A DNA stretch of 64,000 nt, taken from the NCBI GenBank assembly GCA_963969395.1, contig OZ017797.1, forward strand, positions 9,548,001 through 9,612,000, read 5' to 3'. Numbering within the stretch: position 1 is the stretch's first letter; every line of letters starts with the position of its first letter. The translations under genes and the position numbers were made by a program. The notes under the pieces were generated by a model, which worked only from the letters and a program-made list of their open reading frames with translations, made no database searches and was not told the DNA's origin. The stretch comes from Pseudoscleropodium purum (lineage: Eukaryota; Streptophyta; Bryopsida; Hypnales; Brachytheciaceae). Positions 59,548 through 64,000 of this stretch are shown here, piece by piece.

Positions 59548-60315
59548 TCGTTCAACACCCTATCAATGGAAATCATCCTTTTTGGTGTTGTGTGACATCA
59601 TCTATGTAAAGAAAAACAAACGGACTCATTGGAGGTCAAACTATACCACAAAATCTCCCCTTTTTGTACAAAATTCCAAAAATGAACAATTGCACTTCTT
59701 TTGTCCTACACATAAGGTAAACCTGCCTATGACAGGCAGAATGGCTGATCTGTCCTATTGCCATTGACAAAAAAAATCTGATTTTTTTTTGTACAAAGAC
59801 AAATGTGAGAAATGAAGGAAGCAACTAGAATTTTATTTTTTCGACAAAATATGAATTTTTTGTGAATTTTCGAAGTTTGCTGTCCAGTTTGCCCAAAAAA
59901 GTCTGTAGACTACCCCAAATCAGCAGAAAAGTGTTTCCATGATGGTCATCTTACCACCCAAAGCAGTCATAACATTCTTTAACATGGTTACAAGATTTCC
60001 TGACATGGATATGACATAAAGAAATTAAAAAATAACTTTTTACTAACAGTTTACACTAGAAAGGTGTCAATGTTCTATCACAGTTATTAATAACTCCATA
60101 ACCATATTCCAAGGCTTTGATGACAACTAAAAATCAACCTAATGTAGTCTTAATTCTATTTTTAAGAAAAAGTTTCTCATGGGTTGATGGAAGACTGTAA
60201 TGGGGGAGTTCCCTAGGTGCCTGTCATGGGTGATTTGCCTGTCATAGGCAGGTTTACCTTAGAAAGATTCTTTGTCATTCATTAACCAAAAAACAGCTGC
60301 AACATTGTTTAAGGG
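59548..60315. mobile_element. Small TTAA-type element split by a nested insertion
   Basis: TTAA lies at 59544-59547 and 60316-60319. Removing the nested 545-bp element plus one TA copy leaves 221 bp, against 220 bp for the intact relative at 56128-56347. Blocks before and after the insertion align to that relative. Confidence 0.65.
59715..60259. mobile_element. TA-flanked MITE with AGGT ends, 545 bp, nested
   Basis: Perfect 24-bp inverted ends starting AGGTAAACCTGCCTATGACA, flanked by TA (59713-59714 and 60260-60261). CCTGTCAT recurs just inside the right end. It has no transposase. The perfect ends suggest relatively recent insertion. Confidence 0.88.
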
Positions 60316-60319
60316 TTAA

Positions 60320-61906
60320 AGCACTTTTGTTGAATGCTCAAAGCACTAACTAAATCCCTCCAGGATCTAAGTTACTGTATAAATTGTTTCCAGCATTATT
60401 GGCTACTTTCAGTTTGTAACTGATTATAGAAGTGAGTGCTAATTAAAACAGTGTACAAAATGTACAAAGTCTGTAACTGCATCGATTCTGGAATGAACAA
60501 AAATCCAACCGTCCTATGGCAGGAATATGAACAACAATACCATACTGTTCCAAGCTTACTGCTTATTCTTCCAAGAAAAATGGCAATTTCAACTGATAAA
60601 ATTAGCCTAAAATGAATTGCACAAGTCTTTTTTCCTTTGATATTAGAGTTAATTGTAAAGTTCATCTTGTGTTAATAATTAGATGGCAGAGGAAGGTTTA
60701 ACTAAGAATAGTACAAAAGAAACAAGACACCAAACTCCATCAGACCTCAATTTTGGTGCTCTAAGACCTTTCATTCTTGGAACGTTATCCTTGCCTTGTC
60801 CACATGTCAAAGAAAAATTACATATGGTAACTAGACCCCTTTCCAATCCCCACCCATCATCCCAGACCCATTCACAACCCCGAAATTCCTATTTCTTAAA
60901 GAATGGTTTTGGAAAAAGTCTAGAGACACTAATAAATGCACATTATCCTTCCACTTCAAATTTTTATAGGACATTTTTTAAAAATTACAATTAATTTTTT
61001 ACATTGTTTTTTCTCCAAAAGGCTAATGAATACAAATCAATCAATTATGACTATTGGTAACAAGAAGGGGGGCATTTCTTAAGGGTCGGAAATGGGTCTC
61101 ATTAATTTATTACCTTAGTAATTCTTAAACAAAAATTGTATGTATTATTGTTATTGAACTTGCAATCTCTTTGTCATTGTTGAATATTAGAGTAGAGGAA
61201 GAATCTTTGAAAGTTCTTGGTAACCATATTGTAGACATTGCCTCTTTGAATAGTAAGGAAAAATATGTGTTCGCTTGATAAATGGCATTAACTCTCAAAT
61301 GACTATATCTATTGCAAAATAGTTAAACATCATATGTGAATTAAATTTAGCCTTTTCAATTGTGTTCAAATATTATTCTTATATTTTTTTTATTAGGTAT
61401 CATTATAGATTGTCTAAACTAGGGAAATTTCGTTTGTTTGATGCAAAATTGTCATTTTTGTCATTTTATAGCAAATGGTGAAAATAAATGAGTAAATATT
61501 GCAAATAATTCTAATTAATTTAATTTTTTTTCAAGAGATAAAAACAACCATACAAATTGGTGTGAAGATTTTTTAATTAATTATTTTAATTTTTACACCT
61601 AAAATATCATTGCCAATAACCTTCAAAGTAAATTCCACTATCAAGCTAAATTTATCTTGTCATATAATTTATTTATAAAACATGATAATTTTGTATTGAA
61701 AAAAAATTCTACAAATGCTGATCTTTTTACAATTTTTAATAAAAAATAAAAGCATGAAGTTTTTTTAAAGTAGAAGGTGGAAAATGAATTCTAGTAACAA
61801 CCTTTAGATTGAAATTAGTGTATCCATTTGTATTGATAAGTGTTCGGTATATTAGACATGTACAATTACTTAGGCATGAATTGGACATGGAATTGTTAGG
61901 CCAAAC
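60320..61906. other. AT-rich spacer, no gene seen
   Basis: A 103-codon plus-strand ORF at 60683-60994 starts with ATG and has mixed composition, but no recognisable domain or splice structure supports it. Confidence 0.5.
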
Positions 61907-62045
61907 AACTAAAATGATGAAATGAAGCCATGACATGGCCATAAATCATAGAATCATAATGCCATATAACTAAAGCCATGAAATGAAGCCATGACATGGT
62001 CATAGATCATAGAATCATAATTTCATATAACTAAAGTCATGAAAT
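61907..62045. repeat. 61-bp tandem repeat, two full copies plus a partial
   Basis: Units start at 61907, 61968 and 62029 with AACTAAA. They contain ATGAAATGAAGCCATGACAT and ATCATAGAATCATAAT. Differences are few, so the duplication is recent. Confidence 0.9.
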
Positions 62046-64000
62046 GAAATTAGACTACAAGGTGCAATTGCAATTTTAATATTTTAATGAAGATATAAAT
62101 TTTTTGCTAAATATGAAAATTTTAATTTTGAAAGTTGAAGTCTAATTTCAAGCCTAAATTTTATTGATTTATATTATTGCCAATGATAAAAATAAGAATG
62201 TTTTAATTATTAGGTTATAGGTAATCACTATCTAATTATACATGAGAGCATCCGTCATTTTGCAACCATAAACTTTTGCATACGCTAACCCACTCTCTCT
62301 TTGCCTCATATATTCAATTTCCATCATGCCAAATGGAAAAAATATGCTCCAAATGGGATGGTATCCATAGCAAGTTGAAGCTTAGTATTGCCTCATATAT
62401 TCACTACAAGGACCAAGCTACAAAGGATTGGCATCAAGGTTGCCACTATATATTTTTAGGAGTGATTGAAAAATTAATGAAATGAATCAATTGTGCCATA
62501 TATAAACCAAAATATTATCTATAAACATTTAAAAGGACTTGCCAGTTTGTAGAATATGCCCATATAAATTAGGCAATGTCACCACTTTAAGCAAAGACTA
62601 GCAAGTTTTGTTTCTGAAACTGCATAGAGGGGGAACCTCATTGGTTTGGTGATAGATAGAACTAAGAATTAGGAAAGTCCTATTTTTCTTGCCTAAGTTG
62701 AGACTACAGTCGATCGAATTCGAGAACTAAAACTTAACGTGGATACAACAAATATAAAAAAATAATAAAGATACTCATTGGCCATTTATTAAAAAGATTT
62801 TGTAGTTTTTGCTCGGCCTTAGATGTTTTATTCATTGGTTCTACATTCTTTCATGCACATTTTTGACAAAAGGTAGCTAGTTGACTATCAATTTATTCAA
62901 TAATGTTTTTATGTTGTATGATACATTCCATGGCCAAAAATAAAAGAGCTCATAATTTTACATGTAGAGTACAAATGAGACATGCTTTTAGTTAATTGAA
63001 ATTGATTTGGAAGGGAGATGTCATCTATGTACACAAAATATTAAAAATCGAACTCAAAATCAACTATAACTTTCATATTTAGAGCTCACATCAAAAAGAC
63101 TTTTTGTATCTATGAATATTATCTACAGCAATAATAAATACTACCTTGTAGATATGATATATCAATTACACTTTATAACTTTTTATTGAAATTCATCACT
63201 AATATATTTCTTTGAGTTTCACTATATAAAAAGTCTTTATATTATTTGAAACTACCTTGGATACTTGAAAGTCTATTAGAAATGAATTCCTTCAAATTCT
63301 AAATACTAGAATGGTAGTTAACATGCTATTAAATTCAATGGATTTAGTGAAGTGAAAGATGTGGAGACTTTTAGAGTTAATTTGCATTGCTAAATTGTAG
63401 GGTTAACAATTAAAGAGACCTTGAAAATCAGATTGACACTCCAAATGACCAGGAGCCTTCATGTCATTTCCATTGGGCTTAGTCTTTAGAACCAAATTCT
63501 CCTTAGAAATCAACATAGTTCTCCACATTTACCTAAAATCACAACTGAGAAAGAGATTTAAATCCATAGGTTAAACTTCTACCCCTCAAAATAGTAGAGA
63601 TACCAAATTTTAAAAGGACTTTAGTTCAAACTTGGTCTTATTGCTAAAATTGTACTTCAAAGTTTATACTTCTCAAAATTCTACTCAATTGCAATAGAAA
63701 CCAACAATTATCTTCAATTTAAAGCTCTAGTAAACTCAATGGGATATGCTCTTAGTTTAAAGGCAACTAGCTAACATGCAAGCCTCGAGATTTCTTATAA
63801 AATATACATTTGATTAACTCTTTTCAAACAAAGCATACTTCAAGAACAAGATACAATATTTTCATTCATTTATAAGGCTTGAAACACTACATAAAATTGA
63901 TTTCACCAAAAAATCACATCAATAGCAAGTAAATTGCCAAATGTCTACACCTTCTACAAGATATGGTTGAATGGACTAAACATGTCAAATTCCTTATAGA
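62046..64000. other. AT-rich stretch to the window end, no gene seen
   Basis: ORFs of up to 69 codons are unrecognised and no repeat with clear ends was found. Confidence 0.55.

Noticed and set aside
1..64000. Organelle DNA insertion, rRNA, tRNA clusters, CRISPR arrays or viral genes
   Set aside because: Looked for conserved plastid or mitochondrial genes, tRNA B-box sequences, evenly spaced repeats with unique spacers and capsid or polymerase motifs. None was convincing.

Overview
This window looks like nuclear DNA of a land plant. It holds one intact multi-exon gene, and almost everything else is AT-rich sequence filled with dispersed repeats, miniature transposons and decayed satellites. 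The gene is a minus-strand boron (borate) efflux transporter of the BOR1 family. Its coding part spans 47859-53639 in 11 exons that join into a 659-residue protein, with GT-AG borders and consistent phases at all ten introns. The lineage cannot be fixed from one gene. A canonical Stowaway MITE in intron 3, plant-style introns and the BOR sequence all point to a land plant. My impression that this is an early-diverging, repeat-rich lineage is only a guess.

Layout. Positions 1-2056 are GC-richer than the following DNA and may be the 5' region of a second minus-strand gene that leaves the window on the left. From 2 to 33 kb there are AT-rich repeats: about 0.92-kb elements flanked by TTAA whose ends begin CCCCTAAAG (piggyBac-like termini), a 1.4-kb fold-back element built from inverted arrays of about 180-bp units, a decayed satellite at 18.1-20.3 kb with a MITE inside it, two arrays of a 24-bp minisatellite, and a Tc1/mariner transposase relic at 27.4 kb. 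From 33 to 47 kb there are GC-richer patches, a PIF/Harbinger-type MITE with an internal hairpin, a second TTAA-flanked family, several dispersed repeat families and simple repeats. The BOR gene, with its probable 3' UTR and upstream region, occupies about 47.2-54.1 kb. From 54 to 64 kb there are more repeats, including a clear nested insertion: a 545-bp TA-flanked element inside a 221-bp TTAA-flanked element, beside a 600-bp TA-flanked element.

The most notable candidate finding is the non-autonomous TTAA family with CCC-starting inverted ends, in at least eight long copies plus smaller relatives. A second is a set of three TA-flanked elements that share AGGT-starting ends. No rRNA, convincing tRNA, CRISPR array, viral gene or prokaryotic system was recognised.
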